Assembly: GCA_025934775.1 (NCBI GenBank)
Contig: JAICWO010000021.1
Location: 16,813-80,812 of the forward strand
Direction: 5' to 3'
DNA length: 64,000 nt
Source: Gemmatimonadaceae bacterium
GTDB lineage: Bacteria > Gemmatimonadota > Gemmatimonadetes > Gemmatimonadales > Gemmatimonadaceae
Positions 17,064 to 26,469 of the stretch are shown in pieces. The notes beneath the pieces were generated by a model. It did not search any database. It saw only the letters and a list, made by a program, of their open reading frames with translations, and was not told the origin of the DNA. A program made the position numbers and the translations under genes. How positions within the stretch are numbered: the first letter of the stretch is position 1; the number at the start of each line of letters is the position of its first letter.

Positions 17064-18404
17064 CTACCGCTTCACCGCCGACGAACTCGCGAGTGGCGAC
17101 GGCAGCTTCGCGTCGCCCGCCGACGGACCGTTGCCGTCGAGCAATCCGCGCCCCACGAGCTGTGCCGCCAGGACCGTCTGAATGACGTTCGTGATGTTGT
17201 TCGTGGTCGTCTCGGGAGCGCCGTGCTCGCCGCTGTTGGAGATCGTGATGAGCTTCGCTTCGCCGAGCGCGTCGGCGATGACGGGCGCGATCTGCGGCAG
17301 CAACTCGATCTGGCGATAGCGGAAGTACGATTCGCCGCCGGCCTGAATCGCCTGATTCACCTTCTGAATGCTTTCCGCGGTGGCTTCGGCGATCTTGCGG
17401 ATGCGGATCGCTTCGGCGTCAGCCGCGGCTTCCGCCTCGAGACGCACCTTGGCCGCATCCGCCTTCGCCTGCGCGATCTGCGTCGCATCGAGCTCGGCGG
17501 CGCGCTGCAAGCCCGCCGCCTCTTGCCGCTTCGCTTCAGCCTGGGCGACCAGCGCGGCGTTCGACGCTTTCGTCTGTTCCAGCTCCCGCTGCTTGTCGGA
17601 GATCGCGCGTTCCGCCTCGAGCTGCGCTTCCTTGGCGCGCCGCGACTGGTTCGCCGAGACGATGTCCGCGTTCGCCTGGGCTTCCGCCGCCGACTGCCGG
17701 CGGCGTGCTTCGGCGACTTCGGACTGCACGACTTTGATATTCAACGAGTTGAATATAAGGCCGAGGTCGGTGAGCTCGCGCGAGCACGCCTTGCGGATGA
17801 TGACGGCGAGCGGATCGTCTTCGTCTTCGATCGACCGGTCCTCGGCTTCGGCGAGCGCCGTCGGCGCTGCCTTGACCGGGAGTGTCTGGCCGGAAGTGCC
17901 CGGCAGGAGGGCGCGCGCCGGAGCCGGGGCCGTCTTCGCCGAGAAGAGCTGATCGTGCGTGAGCAGGTTCATCGCGCGGCGGCCGGAGCTCGAGAGCAAG
18001 TCGGTCAGCGTGCTGAGCTGATCGCTGTCGCTCTTGGAGAAGAACCGGTTGGCGGCCGTCTTGATGAGCGCGTCCGTGTCGCCAACCGAAACGATCGCGC
18101 TCGCGAGGACGCGCACCTTGATCGGCCGCGGGGTGCCGTTCTCGTCGACGTCAGCCGTCTGGTCCGTGATGTCGAGGTCGATGTTGATGACCTTGCTCGA
18201 GATCGTCGTGCCCGTCGTGAGCAGCGGAATCTCCTTCGATTTGCCGGGGCCGCGATAGGTCACCGTGCCGCCGTGCAGCCAACTGACGAGCCGGATCGTG
18301 CCCGCTTCGACGTTGCGGAGAAATCCGGCGACGATCATCGGGATCACGACGACCACGAACCCGACGACGATCGCGATCATCGCGCCGCCTGAGAGCATAC
18401 CCAT
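17064..18404 (-). CDS. Flotillin-like SPFH/Band 7 membrane scaffold protein
   Basis: The 446-aa protein starts with a hydrophobic anchor (MIAIVVGFVVVVIPMIVAGFL, about residues 9-29). An SPFH domain follows (about 30-240: LRNVEAGTIRLVSW ... VRVLASAIVSVGDTDALI), then a long Ala/Glu/Lys-rich coiled coil (about 245-370, AEARRRQSAAEAQAN...) and a flotillin C-terminus ending in NITNVIQTVLAAQL. Flotillins organise membrane microdomains. The NfeD-like gene lies 42 nt upstream on the same strand, the standard NfeD-flotillin pairing. The 3' end is duplicated at 14513-14639. TCTCCACTCTCC, like the repeat at 6101, lies just upstream of the start. Confidence 0.88.
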   Translation of the reverse strand: MGMLSGGAMIAIVVGFVVVVIPMIVAGFLRNVEAGTIRLVSWLHGGTVTYRGPGKSKEIPLLTTGTTISSKVINIDLDITDQTADVDENGTPRPIKVRVLASAIVSVGDTDALIKTAANRFFSKSDSDQLSTLTDLLSSSGRRAMNLLTHDQLFSAKTAPAPARALLPGTSGQTLPVKAAPTALAEAEDRSIEDEDDPLAVIIRKACSRELTDLGLIFNSLNIKVVQSEVAEARRRQSAAEAQANADIVSANQSRRAKEAQLEAERAISDKQRELEQTKASNAALVAQAEAKRQEAAGLQRAAELDATQIAQAKADAAKVRLEAEAAADAEAIRIRKIAEATAESIQKVNQAIQAGGESYFRYRQIELLPQIAPVIADALGEAKLITISNSGEHGAPETTTNNITNVIQTVLAAQLVGRGLLDGNGPSAGDAKLPSPLASSSAVKR

Positions 18405-18446
18405 ACGTACCCCTGCGATAGGAGAGTGGAGACTACAGAATTGTTA

Positions 18447-19046
18447 TTAGAGAACGGATACCGTACACCGGTTCGTGCCGGCGTCCACATCCTCGATTCG
18501 TACCTTCTGTCCGGCACGGACGCGGACGCCGAGCGAACGGTCGCCGGGCTGGAGCGTTGCGAGAATCTGAATCATCTGGCCGTCCATCTCGAGGGAGACG
18601 ATCCCGTTTCCGTTCGCGTCAAACCCCGTGACGGCGGTGGCTTCGTCGGAGACGGCGCTCTCGAGCGTTTGCGCGGGCGCCGAGGCAAACCTCATGGAGA
18701 AATTCCACAGCGGCGCCACGAGAATTCGCTCGAACAACACGGCCCCCGCGATCGCGCCCGCAAGCTGCAGCACGCCGCCAGTGACCGGCCGCAGCAGCTC
18801 GCCGGCTGCGCCCAAGCCCAATAGGAAGCTGAAGACGAATCGCGGTGAGGTGACGGACCACAGCGCGCGCGTTACGGAGCTCCCGCCCGCATGATTCGCC
18901 CGACCGCGCGCGTGCGTGTGCACGTGACCAGGCGCATGGGCGTGAGCGCGCGACGCGCCGGCGTGACCTCCGTGCCCGAGGCCGCTGAGCGCCATGAACA
19001 CGAGGCCCAAGGCGCCGAGCAACAGACTCGTGATGTAGAGGTCCAT
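18447..19046 (-). CDS. NfeD-like membrane protein with His-rich linker
   Basis: The 199-aa protein is read from ATG 19046; the track start at 19091 is a TTG with no supporting signal. It has a first membrane span (ITSLLLGALGLVFMALSGLG), a histidine/glycine-rich linker of about 30 residues (SRAHAHAPGHVHTHARG), two or three further spans (FVFSFLLGLGAAGELL; LAGAIAGAVLFERILVA) and a C-terminal OB-fold-like NfeD domain (GIVSLEMDGQMIQILATL ... VRIEDVD). It is the upstream partner of the flotillin-like gene and probably works with it in the membrane. The His-rich segment could bind metal, but that is only a compositional hint. Confidence 0.75.
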   Translation of the reverse strand: MDLYITSLLLGALGLVFMALSGLGHGGHAGASRAHAHAPGHVHTHARGRANHAGGSSVTRALWSVTSPRFVFSFLLGLGAAGELLRPVTGGVLQLAGAIAGAVLFERILVAPLWNFSMRFASAPAQTLESAVSDEATAVTGFDANGNGIVSLEMDGQMIQILATLQPGDRSLGVRVRAGQKVRIEDVDAGTNRCTVSVL

Positions 19047-19125
19047 CTGGGGTACGGGAGTTTGGGGTGCGTCACCTACGCGTACATACAACGTGGGCGG
19101 ACGTTAGGAAGTTGCAAGGAGTGCT

Positions 19126-19235
19126 GTCATCCCGAGCGAGCGAAGCGAGTCGAGGGATCCGGGCTCGTTGCGAGCAAGCGCCCAACGAGCCCAGATCCCT
19201 CGACTCCGCCGCTGCGCGGCTCCGCTCGGGATGAC
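19126..19235. repeat. REP-like palindromic intergenic element
   Basis: A 110-bp palindrome begins GTCATCCCGAGCG and ends CGCTCGGGATGAC, with inner arms TCGAGGGATC/GATCCCTCGA and CGGGCTCGTTG/CAACGAGCC. This GTCATCCCGAGCG...TCGAGGGATC pattern is a familiar dispersed repeat type in high-GC soil bacteria. It sits between the NfeD gene and the MFS gene and could also act as a terminator. Confidence 0.8.
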
Positions 19236-19251
19236 CGTGTTGCGTAACGAC

Positions 19252-20529
19252 TTACGCCGGCGCCCCCGCGGGCGCGGTCTCGGCCACGCCTTCCTCGCCA
19301 ATCGCTCTCGGACGGAACACGAGAGCGAACAACACGAGCACTCCGGCCGCTCCCACCGCCGGCACGATCCAGATCGCGTGCCAATCGTGCACGACGGTCA
19401 GACACTGATGCGCGGCCGCGGCCGCATCGCTGCACGACGGATTGGTTGTCGCATAGCGATTCACGACCGAGCCGGAGACGAACGCGCCGACGAAGTAGCC
19501 AAGTCCGTTCGTCACGAAGTTGATGAGGCCTTGGGCTGCCGCGCGGATCTTCACGCCCGCCTTCTGATCCGTGTAGATCTGCCCGCCGACGAAGAAGAAG
19601 TCGTAGCACACGCCGTGGAGCAGGATGCCGGCATAGAGGAGCCACATGCCCGCATGCGGATTGCCGTTGCTGAACGCGAAGTAGCGCAGCGCCCACGCGG
19701 CCATGCCGCCGAGCATGATCCCCTTGATGCCGAACTTCCTCAGCGCGAACGGCAGCAGGAGCATGAATCCGACTTCCGACCACTGGCCGAACGTCTGGAT
19801 GAACGCCGCGTCCGGGACCTTCAGCTCGTTCAGGAACGGATTCGCGAACGTATAATAGAACTGTAATGGAATGCAGAGCAGGAACGACCCGAGCACGAAG
19901 ATCAGAAAGTCGGCGTTCTTGAACAGTTGCAGCGCGTCCAGCCCGAGCGCGTCGCGCATGCTGAACGGCGCCCCGGCCGCCTTGGGCGGCGTGTGCGGGA
20001 GCGTGAGCGAGAACGCCGCCATCACGATCGACGCGCCCGCCGCGATGCGCATCGGGAGCACGAGCGCGTCCGCGTGCAGCACGAGCCCGATCAACGTCCC
20101 CGCGGCGATCCAGCCCAGCGATCCGAGCACCCGGATGACGGGGAAGTCGCGCGTCGAATTGGTAATATGATGGAACGAAATCGAATTCGTGAGCGACAGC
20201 GTCGGCATGTAGCAGAGCGCGTACACGATCAGCAGCGGATAGAACGTGCGGAAATTGGTCTGCATCGAGACCAGCCACATCACCCCGCCCCCAATCAGGT
20301 GCAGCACCGCCAGCAGCTTCTCGCTCGCGAAGAACCGGTCGGCCACGATGCCCATGAAAAAGGGCGACACGAGCGCCGCGATCGCCGTGGCGCCGTAGGC
20401 GAGCCCGTTCTGGCGATCGGTGAAGTGGAGCGTCTGCACGAGGTACGTGCCCATCGTGACGAACCACACCCCCCAGATGAAATACTGGAGGAACATCATC
20501 GCCGACAGTTTCACGCGCGCGCGCTTCAT
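19252..20529 (-). CDS. MFS sugar/nucleoside permease (NupG/XapB-like)
   Basis: The 425-aa protein has about 12 hydrophobic spans and begins [20 protein letters not shown], a hallmark of the nucleoside:H+ symporter-like MFS group. This group also includes sugar permeases beside oxidoreductase genes. The start ATG 20529 overlaps the stop of the upstream DUF1080 gene (ATGA), so it ends a seven-gene operon. In that setting it probably imports the sugar or keto-sugar released by the upstream periplasmic enzymes. The track extension to 20886 reads through the DUF1080 gene in another frame and is rejected. Confidence 0.85.
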   Translation of the reverse strand: MKRARVKLSAMMFLQYFIWGVWFVTMGTYLVQTLHFTDRQNGLAYGATAIAALVSPFFMGIVADRFFASEKLLAVLHLIGGGVMWLVSMQTNFRTFYPLLIVYALCYMPTLSLTNSISFHHITNSTRDFPVIRVLGSLGWIAAGTLIGLVLHADALVLPMRIAAGASIVMAAFSLTLPHTPPKAAGAPFSMRDALGLDALQLFKNADFLIFVLGSFLLCIPLQFYYTFANPFLNELKVPDAAFIQTFGQWSEVGFMLLLPFALRKFGIKGIMLGGMAAWALRYFAFSNGNPHAGMWLLYAGILLHGVCYDFFFVGGQIYTDQKAGVKIRAAAQGLINFVTNGLGYFVGAFVSGSVVNRYATTNPSCSDAAAAAHQCLTVVHDWHAIWIVPAVGAAGVLVLFALVFRPRAIGEEGVAETAPAGAPA

Positions 20530-21233
20530 GGCAGCTCCCGGATGCGAATGTTGCGAAGCGCCAACGTGCCCGGATGATCGCCCTGAATGCCGATGTAGCC
20601 GCGCTTCGCCATCCCGTAGTTCGGATACCGCGCAAACTTGCTCGCCGCCACGCGCGCCTTCCAGTCCGGGCTCCAGAGCTCGTACTCGACCACTTTCTTT
20701 CCGTTGAGCCAGTGCTCCACGTGCGCGCCGTCGACGATGATCTTCGACGTGTTCCACGTGTCGTACGGCTTCACGATGCCGCGCTCCACGCCATAGAGCG
20801 CGTACGCCGAACCCGCCGACGTCTTCGGATCCTTGCCGTCGGGAAAGTTGGGATCGTCCAGGAGCTGGTACTCCGGGCCGCTCCAATAGATGTGGTCATA
20901 CTCCTTGGTGCCGCGATAGAACACCCCGGAGTTCCCACCCTTGGCGATCTTCCAATCGAAATCCAGCTCGAAGTTCCCGTACTCGTTCTTCGTGATGAGG
21001 TCGTCGGCATGTCCGGTCTTCAGGATCTCGCCGTCGACCACACTCCAGCCGGCGGGCACGGATCCGCTCTCGTACCCCTGCCACATCGAGAGCGTGGGGT
21101 CGATGAGGGAGACGAATTGCGACGATTGCATCGTGGGCGCCGCCGAGTGTGCCGTGGACCGGGTGTGCGTGCACGCCGCGAGCGCCATCGCGCAGACCGC
21201 GGCCAGACATATGCGAATTCTCAAATCGCCCAT
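20526..21233 (-). CDS. DUF1080 lipoprotein, 3-keto-disaccharide hydrolase-like
   Basis: The 235-aa protein has a lipoprotein signal ([14 protein letters not shown], lipobox Cys at about 20). One concanavalin-like DUF1080 domain follows: [51 protein letters not shown], and the C-terminal [23 protein letters not shown]. Family members hydrolyse glycosidic bonds of 3-keto-glycosides or similar sugars. The start overlaps the upstream oxidoreductase gene by 13 nt and the stop overlaps the permease start. Confidence 0.87.
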   Translation of the reverse strand: MGDLRIRICLAAVCAMALAACTHTRSTAHSAAPTMQSSQFVSLIDPTLSMWQGYESGSVPAGWSVVDGEILKTGHADDLITKNEYGNFELDFDWKIAKGGNSGVFYRGTKEYDHIYWSGPEYQLLDDPNFPDGKDPKTSAGSAYALYGVERGIVKPYDTWNTSKIIVDGAHVEHWLNGKKVVEYELWSPDWKARVAASKFARYPNYGMAKRGYIGIQGDHPGTLALRNIRIRELP

Positions 21234-22822
21234 CCTTCGCGGAAGTTGCGCGTGAGGTACTGGTTGGCTGCGGGAATGTTGGTGACCTGCATGTTCGCGC
21301 CGTCATAGAGCAGCTTGCGACCCGCTCCGGTGCGCAGCGCGACCACGCCCAGGAGCATCGTCTCGGTGAGCTGCGCGGCGTATTCGATCGGCGAGCTCGC
21401 GGTCGCCTGCCCTTTGATCGCCTTCGCCCAGTTCTGCTCGTGGCTCCAGTCGATGCGCGGGATCGTCTTCGGCACGCGATCGGCCTTCTCCATGAGAGAA
21501 GTGGGATAGATGCGCGGGTTCGCCCCGTACGTATCGTTCATGAGCACACCCTTCTCGCCGACGAAGATCACGCCGCCTTCGGACTTGAACGTCGCGTCGG
21601 AGCTGTCGTCGGGAATGACGTCCGGGCGGGGCGGGTACAGCCCGCCGTCGTACCACGACAGTCGCACCGGCGGCTGCTTGCCGCGGGCGGCGAACTGGTA
21701 GTGTACGGTCGACGCGAGGGGATACGACACCGGCCGCAGCTTCGATCGGGCGGCGGGCGTGCCCGGCGCGGCGGTGGGATCCCCCGGAACGGTCATCGTC
21801 CCGAACGGCGCCGATGTGGCTTCTATACTTATAGGATACTCGAGACCGAGCGCCCAGAACGGATGATCGATCAGGTGCGCGCCCATGTCGCCGAGCGCGC
21901 CCATCCCGAAGTCGAGCCAGCCGCGCCAGTTGAACGGGTGATAGATCGGATGGTACGGAATGTCTTCGGCGACCGGCCCGAGATACATCTGCCAGTTCAG
22001 ATTCGCCGGAATCGGGTACTCGTCCGGAATCGCGCGCGCGAGCAGCGCGTTGACCACGTTCTGCCCGTAAATGTTTCCAAACCCGTTCGTCGATCCCGGG
22101 CGCGGCATGTTGAGCGTGGCGCCCGGACGCGGCACGAACTGCGGCCAGTACCCGGCGGGCCGATCGGTCCACACGTGCACCTCGCGGACCGGCCCGATGA
22201 TGCCCGCCGCGATCCATTCGTTGATTCGGCGCGCGCCCTCGCTCGAGTGGCCCTGATTGCCCATCTGCGTGACGAGCTGCTTGTTGTTGAGCGCCGTCTG
22301 GCGCAGCACGCGCGCCTCGTGCACCGACCAGGTGAGCGGCTTCTGGACGTAGACGTGCTTGCCCGCGTCCATCGCCGCCTTCGCGACCACGGCGTGATTG
22401 TGATCGGCCGTGGCGACGACGACACCGTCGATGTCCTTCTGCTTGTCGAGCATCTCGCGGAAGTCGGTGTACTTCGGCGCTTTGTCGAACTGCTCGTTGA
22501 GCCGCACGGCCTCGGGGCGAATCTGGCCCTGCCGGTTGGGCCGCAGCTTGTTTCTCGCCGCGGTCACCGAGTACACCGAATCCACGTCGCAAACGGCGAC
22601 CAGGTTCTCTGTCGACGCGAGATCGGTCGCATTCACTGAGCCCTGCCCGCCGAAGCCGACGACCGCGAAGTTCACCGTGTCGCTCGGCGCCTGGTATCCC
22701 GGACCACCGAGCACGTGCCGCGGCACGATCGTCGGCAAGTGCCCCGCGATCGCCGCGCCGAGTGCGAGCTTGCCGGTATCGGCCACGAAATCGCGGCGCG
22801 TGAGTTTATTGGTATCGGACAT
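21221..22822 (-). CDS. Tat-exported Gfo/Idh/MocA oxidoreductase
   Basis: The 533-aa protein starts with a twin-arginine signal ([21 protein letters not shown]). A Rossmann NAD(P)-binding fold follows ([19 protein letters not shown], then [29 protein letters not shown] with the conserved EKP-type Lys as QKP). The C-terminal half is of the GFO_IDH_MocA type ([18 protein letters not shown]). The track start at 23272 reads through the upstream gene; ATG 22822 is chosen for the Tat signal. In this operon it is a likely 3-keto-sugar reductase or dehydrogenase acting in the periplasm with tightly bound cofactor. The rare-codon patch CCTATAAGTATAGAA lies mid-gene. Confidence 0.88.
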   Translation of the reverse strand: MSDTNKLTRRDFVADTGKLALGAAIAGHLPTIVPRHVLGGPGYQAPSDTVNFAVVGFGGQGSVNATDLASTENLVAVCDVDSVYSVTAARNKLRPNRQGQIRPEAVRLNEQFDKAPKYTDFREMLDKQKDIDGVVVATADHNHAVVAKAAMDAGKHVYVQKPLTWSVHEARVLRQTALNNKQLVTQMGNQGHSSEGARRINEWIAAGIIGPVREVHVWTDRPAGYWPQFVPRPGATLNMPRPGSTNGFGNIYGQNVVNALLARAIPDEYPIPANLNWQMYLGPVAEDIPYHPIYHPFNWRGWLDFGMGALGDMGAHLIDHPFWALGLEYPISIEATSAPFGTMTVPGDPTAAPGTPAARSKLRPVSYPLASTVHYQFAARGKQPPVRLSWYDGGLYPPRPDVIPDDSSDATFKSEGGVIFVGEKGVLMNDTYGANPRIYPTSLMEKADRVPKTIPRIDWSHEQNWAKAIKGQATASSPIEYAAQLTETMLLGVVALRTGAGRKLLYDGANMQVTNIPAANQYLTRNFREGWAI

Positions 22823-22851
22823 TCGTGCTCCTGATTGGATAGATCGATCAG

Positions 22852-24126
22852 TCACGCCTGCACCACCGGCGGCTTCCACGCTCCGCGAGCGACGGCCGGG
22901 ACGAATTTGTCCAATCCGCGCGGCGGGAACTCGAGCGTCCTGCCCTGCTCGGCGCTCTGATACGCGGCCATGAGCATTTTCACAACGTCGAGACCATCGT
23001 CGAACGTGAGCAGCGGCTGCTCCTTGCCCAGGAACACGCGCACGAAGTGGCGATCCTCGTTCTCGTAGCCGTACGCCGCCGCTTCGTTCGCCACGACCGG
23101 CATCAGTCCCATCTCGGCGTTCTGTTTCTCGACGAGATCTTCGCCCTCCTTTCCGCGGACCGCGCGCGAGAAGAAGAGCTTCAATCCGGTGTCGAGCGTG
23201 TTCCACGACATCGAGTACTCGGGGCCGAGGAGCTCCGCGGACAGCCTGAGCCCCGCGCCGACGAAGCTCCACGACGTCGACGCTTCACCGATCACGGTGT
23301 GTCCGTCGTCCGTCTCGAACTCGATCGTCGTACTCGCGAAATCCTCGGCGGGCGCCTTCGCATAGTCGACGTCGCGGCCCATCGTCTTCTTCAGCGTTTT
23401 GGCATACTGCGGGCGGCTCCACTTGAGGCTCGCGATGTGCGCCGTCACGCGCACCGGCTTCACGGTCGCGAGCGGCGCGCCGGGCTTGGTGAGCAAGTGC
23501 CGCACGACGAGCGCCGAGTGGCACATCATGTCGTTCAACACGCCGCCGCCCTGCAGCTCGCCGCGCCAGAACCACGGCATGTGCGGTCCGCTGTGCTCTT
23601 CCGCGGCGCGCGCGAGGTAGGGTCGTCCGGTGGTCGCGGCGCCGCGCGCCCAGAGGAGCGCGCGTCCGGTCTCGACCTGCGGCGCGAACACCTGGTTCTC
23701 GAGATAGCCGTGCGCGATGCCCGCGCGCTTCACGAGCGATGCAACCTGCTTCGCTTCGGCGACGTTGCGCGCCAGCGGCTTCTCGCAGGCGATGCCGCGA
23801 AGCGTGCCACGCCCGCGCTCGACCGCATCGACGATCTCCTCGACATTCTCGATGCGCGCGTGATTCGGACCGGTGAGCCAGATCGCATCGATCGCCGGAT
23901 CGGCGACCATGTCGCCGATCGACTTGTACGGCTTCGCCACGCCGATATCGTAGCCATTCGCGAGCGTCGCCGCGGACGCGGCGTTCTTCGCGTTCGGACT
24001 CCACACGCCGAGCACGTCGGCGTCGCGCACGGCGCGGAACGCCTGCATGTGAAAACGCGCATTGAAGCCGCTGCCGATGAAGCCGACGCCGAGCCGGCGC
24101 GGCGCCGATCCATTCTTGCCGCTCAT
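22852..24126 (-). CDS. Gfo/Idh/MocA family oxidoreductase
   Basis: The 424-aa protein has an N-terminal Rossmann fold ([18 protein letters not shown]), the motif [15 protein letters not shown] with the conserved EKP, and a C-terminal domain containing [20 protein letters not shown], where the His is the usual catalytic position. It has no export signal, unlike its downstream neighbour, so a cytoplasmic step is likely. It overlaps the start region of the gluconate-dehydrogenase-type small subunit gene by ATGA (24123-24126). The substrate is unknown; a keto-sugar or inosose-like sugar fits the operon. Confidence 0.87.
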   Translation of the reverse strand: MSGKNGSAPRRLGVGFIGSGFNARFHMQAFRAVRDADVLGVWSPNAKNAASAATLANGYDIGVAKPYKSIGDMVADPAIDAIWLTGPNHARIENVEEIVDAVERGRGTLRGIACEKPLARNVAEAKQVASLVKRAGIAHGYLENQVFAPQVETGRALLWARGAATTGRPYLARAAEEHSGPHMPWFWRGELQGGGVLNDMMCHSALVVRHLLTKPGAPLATVKPVRVTAHIASLKWSRPQYAKTLKKTMGRDVDYAKAPAEDFASTTIEFETDDGHTVIGEASTSWSFVGAGLRLSAELLGPEYSMSWNTLDTGLKLFFSRAVRGKEGEDLVEKQNAEMGLMPVVANEAAAYGYENEDRHFVRVFLGKEQPLLTFDDGLDVVKMLMAAYQSAEQGRTLEFPPRGLDKFVPAVARGAWKPPVVQA

Positions 24127-24788
24127 TTATTCTCTGGTGCGATGCGAGTGTTCATCACGTCGTAGCTCACCCCGAGCTTCTCGAGCGCGGCGGGCGGGCA
24201 TCCATCGTAACCGGGATTGACCACGTTTCCGATGTACTGCACGTCCTTCCACCCCATGGCGCTCGAGAAGAAGCCGGACGCGGTCATGTCGCGGAAGTGG
24301 TTGAAGAACATCACGCCGTGTCGCATCTCCGGCCGCGCCGTCTTCGGATACGCGATGTCATCGAGCACTTGCCTCCGCTGGGCGTCGCTCGCCGCGACGA
24401 ATGATTTGCCGAAGCGATCGCGGCACTCGTTGTCGAGCCAGGCGAGGCCGCCGTGCATCGCGACTTTCTGATTCTCCGGCGTGTCCTTGTCGGCGAGCAG
24501 GAAGTCCATGTACTCGGGGACCTTGGCGTCCGTCGCGCTGCCGGATCGCTCGTCGCGTGGAATGATGTAGTCGACGAGCACGTGCACCGTCCGCCATTCG
24601 TGCGCGCTGAAGAAGCTCGGCGCCGACGCGGCGGCGGCGGGCGCGTGCGACGGGATCTGGGAGGTGACGGCGGGCGTGAGCGGCTTCTTGGTCGTTGGCT
24701 GCTGCAATCCCACCGCGGCCGCGACCGGCACCGCGCCGAGCACCTTGAGCGCGTCGCGGCGCGAAACGGATTTCTTCTCGTCGCTCAT
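24123..24788 (-). CDS. Gluconate 2-dehydrogenase subunit 3 family protein (Tat-exported small subunit)
   Basis: The 221-aa protein has a twin-arginine signal (VSRRDALKVLGAVPVAAAVG) and a subunit-3 domain: HEWRTVHVLVDYIIPRDERSGSA, YMDFLLADKD, RRQVLDDIAYP, FFNHFRDMTASGFFSS and GWKDVQYIGN. In membrane sugar dehydrogenases of the gluconate/glucoside-3-dehydrogenase type this subunit escorts the GMC flavoprotein through the Tat system. Here it overlaps the GMC gene by four nt, and the GMC protein has no signal of its own, which fits co-export. Confidence 0.9.
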   Translation of the reverse strand: MSDEKKSVSRRDALKVLGAVPVAAAVGLQQPTTKKPLTPAVTSQIPSHAPAAAASAPSFFSAHEWRTVHVLVDYIIPRDERSGSATDAKVPEYMDFLLADKDTPENQKVAMHGGLAWLDNECRDRFGKSFVAASDAQRRQVLDDIAYPKTARPEMRHGVMFFNHFRDMTASGFFSSAMGWKDVQYIGNVVNPGYDGCPPAALEKLGVSYDVMNTRIAPENK

Positions 24789-26467
24789 ATCGCCCCCGCG
24801 CTGCGCTGCTGCATGATGTAGTCGCTCGTGCGCATGGAGAGCGCGAGGATCGTCCAGGTGGGATTCTTGTCGGCCTGCGAGACGAACGGGCTGCCGTCCG
24901 CGACGAACAGGTTCTTCACGTCGTGCGTCTGGCAGTTGGCGTTCACGACCGACTTCGCGGGATCGCTGCCCATGCGCGCGCCGCCCAGCTCGTGAATGAT
25001 CGAGCCGCCCGTGGCGAGCCCGTAGCCGCGCTCGCGGCTCGGGATGGGCGAGAAGACTTCGCCGCCCATCGCCTGGACGAGGGCGCGGAAAGTCTCCTGC
25101 ATGTGCTTGGCCTGGTTGTACTCGTGATCCGTGAACTTCCAGTGAAATCTGAGGACTGGTATACCGAATTTATCAACCATCGCCGGATCGATCTCGCAAT
25201 ACGAGTCCTCGTTCGGGATCATCTCGCCGCGGCCGTCGAAGCCGATCGTCGCGCCGTAGTACTTGCGATAGTCGGCCTTGAGCTGCGCGCCGTAGCCGCC
25301 GCCGTTGTAGCGCTGAATGCCGCCGCCGAAACCGGCCGACGGCTGCCCCGGCCCGCCCCATACTTCGATGTGGTAGCCGCGCGGGAAGTCGAGCTTCGCG
25401 TTGTCGAGCCACCACGGCATGTACACGTGCATCCCGCCCACGCCGTCGTGATTGTGCGGGATGTGATCGACCATGCTGGGAATGAATCCGCCGACGCTCA
25501 CGCCCGTGGTGTCGGTGAGATACTTGCCGACGACGCCGCTCGAGTTCGCGAGGCCGTTCGGGAAGCGCGTCGACGTGGAGTTGAGCAGCAGCCGGGCCGT
25601 CTCGCACGCGCTCGCGGCCAGCACGACGATCTTGGCGCGCACGTGCTCGTCGTTGCCCGTGGCCTTGTCGATGTACGAGACGCCGTTCGCCAGGCCGTCC
25701 GGACCGAGCGTGACCTCGCGCGCCATCGCTTCGGTGATGAGCGTCAGCTTGCCCGTCTTCAGCGCCGGCGCGATGAGCACGTCGGGGCTCGAGAAGTTCG
25801 CCTTCACCTGACAGCCGCGATTGCACTGGCCGCAGTAGTGGCACGCCATGCGGCCGGGAAGCGGCTTGGTGATGATCGACAGCCGCGCGGGAATGCACGT
25901 GACGTTGAGCTTGTCCGCGGCCTTCTTCACGAGCAGCTCGTGACAGCGCGGCTTGGGCGGCGGCATGAAGATGCCGTCCGGCGCATTGCGCAAACCCTCA
26001 TTGCTGCCGTACAGCCCGATCAGGCGATCGATTTTGTCGTAGTACGGCTTTACGTCATCGTACCCGATGGGCCAATCGTCGCCGAGACCATCCAACGACT
26101 TCCTTCGAAAGTCGTCCGGACCGAACCGGAGGGAGATGCGGCCCCAGTGATTCGTGCGGCCGCCGAGCATGCGTGCCCGCCACCAGTCGAACTGGGTGCC
26201 GGGCGCCTTCGTGTACGGCTCGCCGTCGAGCTCCCAGCCGCCGTCGCACGCGTCGAACTCGCCGAACGGCCGGCCGTGGATCGCCGCGCCGCGGTGCGGT
26301 GTCGCGTAGCTCGGCACGAGCATCTTGGAGTCGCGCGAGGCGAACCACTTCTTGCCCGCCTCGAGCATCACCACGTGCGCGCCGGCCTGCGTCAACGCGT
26401 ACGCCGCCATGCCGCCACCGGCGCCGGAGCCGATGATGCAGACGTCGTACACCGGTCGTTGTGCCAT
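24785..26467 (-). CDS. GMC flavoprotein oxidoreductase, glucoside 3-dehydrogenase/gluconate dehydrogenase-like large subunit
   Basis: The 560-aa protein has an FAD-binding N-terminus (YDVCIIGSGAGGGMAAYAL), GRTNHWGRISLRFGP, a Cys cluster CHYCGQCNRGCQ around residue 215, and a GMC C-terminal domain with GGSIIHELGGARMG and the end NPTWTILALSMRTSDYI. It belongs to the subset of GMC enzymes that pair with subunit 3 and pass electrons to a cytochrome c; no cytochrome gene is in the operon. The probable reaction is oxidation of a sugar hydroxyl, C3 of a glycoside being the best fit to the neighbours. It lacks a signal peptide and probably travels with the Tat-exported small subunit. Confidence 0.9.
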   Translation of the reverse strand: MAQRPVYDVCIIGSGAGGGMAAYALTQAGAHVVMLEAGKKWFASRDSKMLVPSYATPHRGAAIHGRPFGEFDACDGGWELDGEPYTKAPGTQFDWWRARMLGGRTNHWGRISLRFGPDDFRRKSLDGLGDDWPIGYDDVKPYYDKIDRLIGLYGSNEGLRNAPDGIFMPPPKPRCHELLVKKAADKLNVTCIPARLSIITKPLPGRMACHYCGQCNRGCQVKANFSSPDVLIAPALKTGKLTLITEAMAREVTLGPDGLANGVSYIDKATGNDEHVRAKIVVLAASACETARLLLNSTSTRFPNGLANSSGVVGKYLTDTTGVSVGGFIPSMVDHIPHNHDGVGGMHVYMPWWLDNAKLDFPRGYHIEVWGGPGQPSAGFGGGIQRYNGGGYGAQLKADYRKYYGATIGFDGRGEMIPNEDSYCEIDPAMVDKFGIPVLRFHWKFTDHEYNQAKHMQETFRALVQAMGGEVFSPIPSRERGYGLATGGSIIHELGGARMGSDPAKSVVNANCQTHDVKNLFVADGSPFVSQADKNPTWTILALSMRTSDYIMQQRSAGAI

Positions 26468-26469
26468 GA

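Noticed and set aside
16971-18392. 473-aa plus-strand ORF opposite the flotillin gene
   Set aside because: It is Arg/Asp-rich shadow sequence opposite a clear SPFH protein; such antisense frames occur throughout because of GC-rich third positions.
21149-22639. 496-aa plus-strand ORF opposite the DUF1080 and Gfo/Idh genes
   Set aside because: Composition is typical of an antisense shadow and it crosses two well-supported minus-strand genes.
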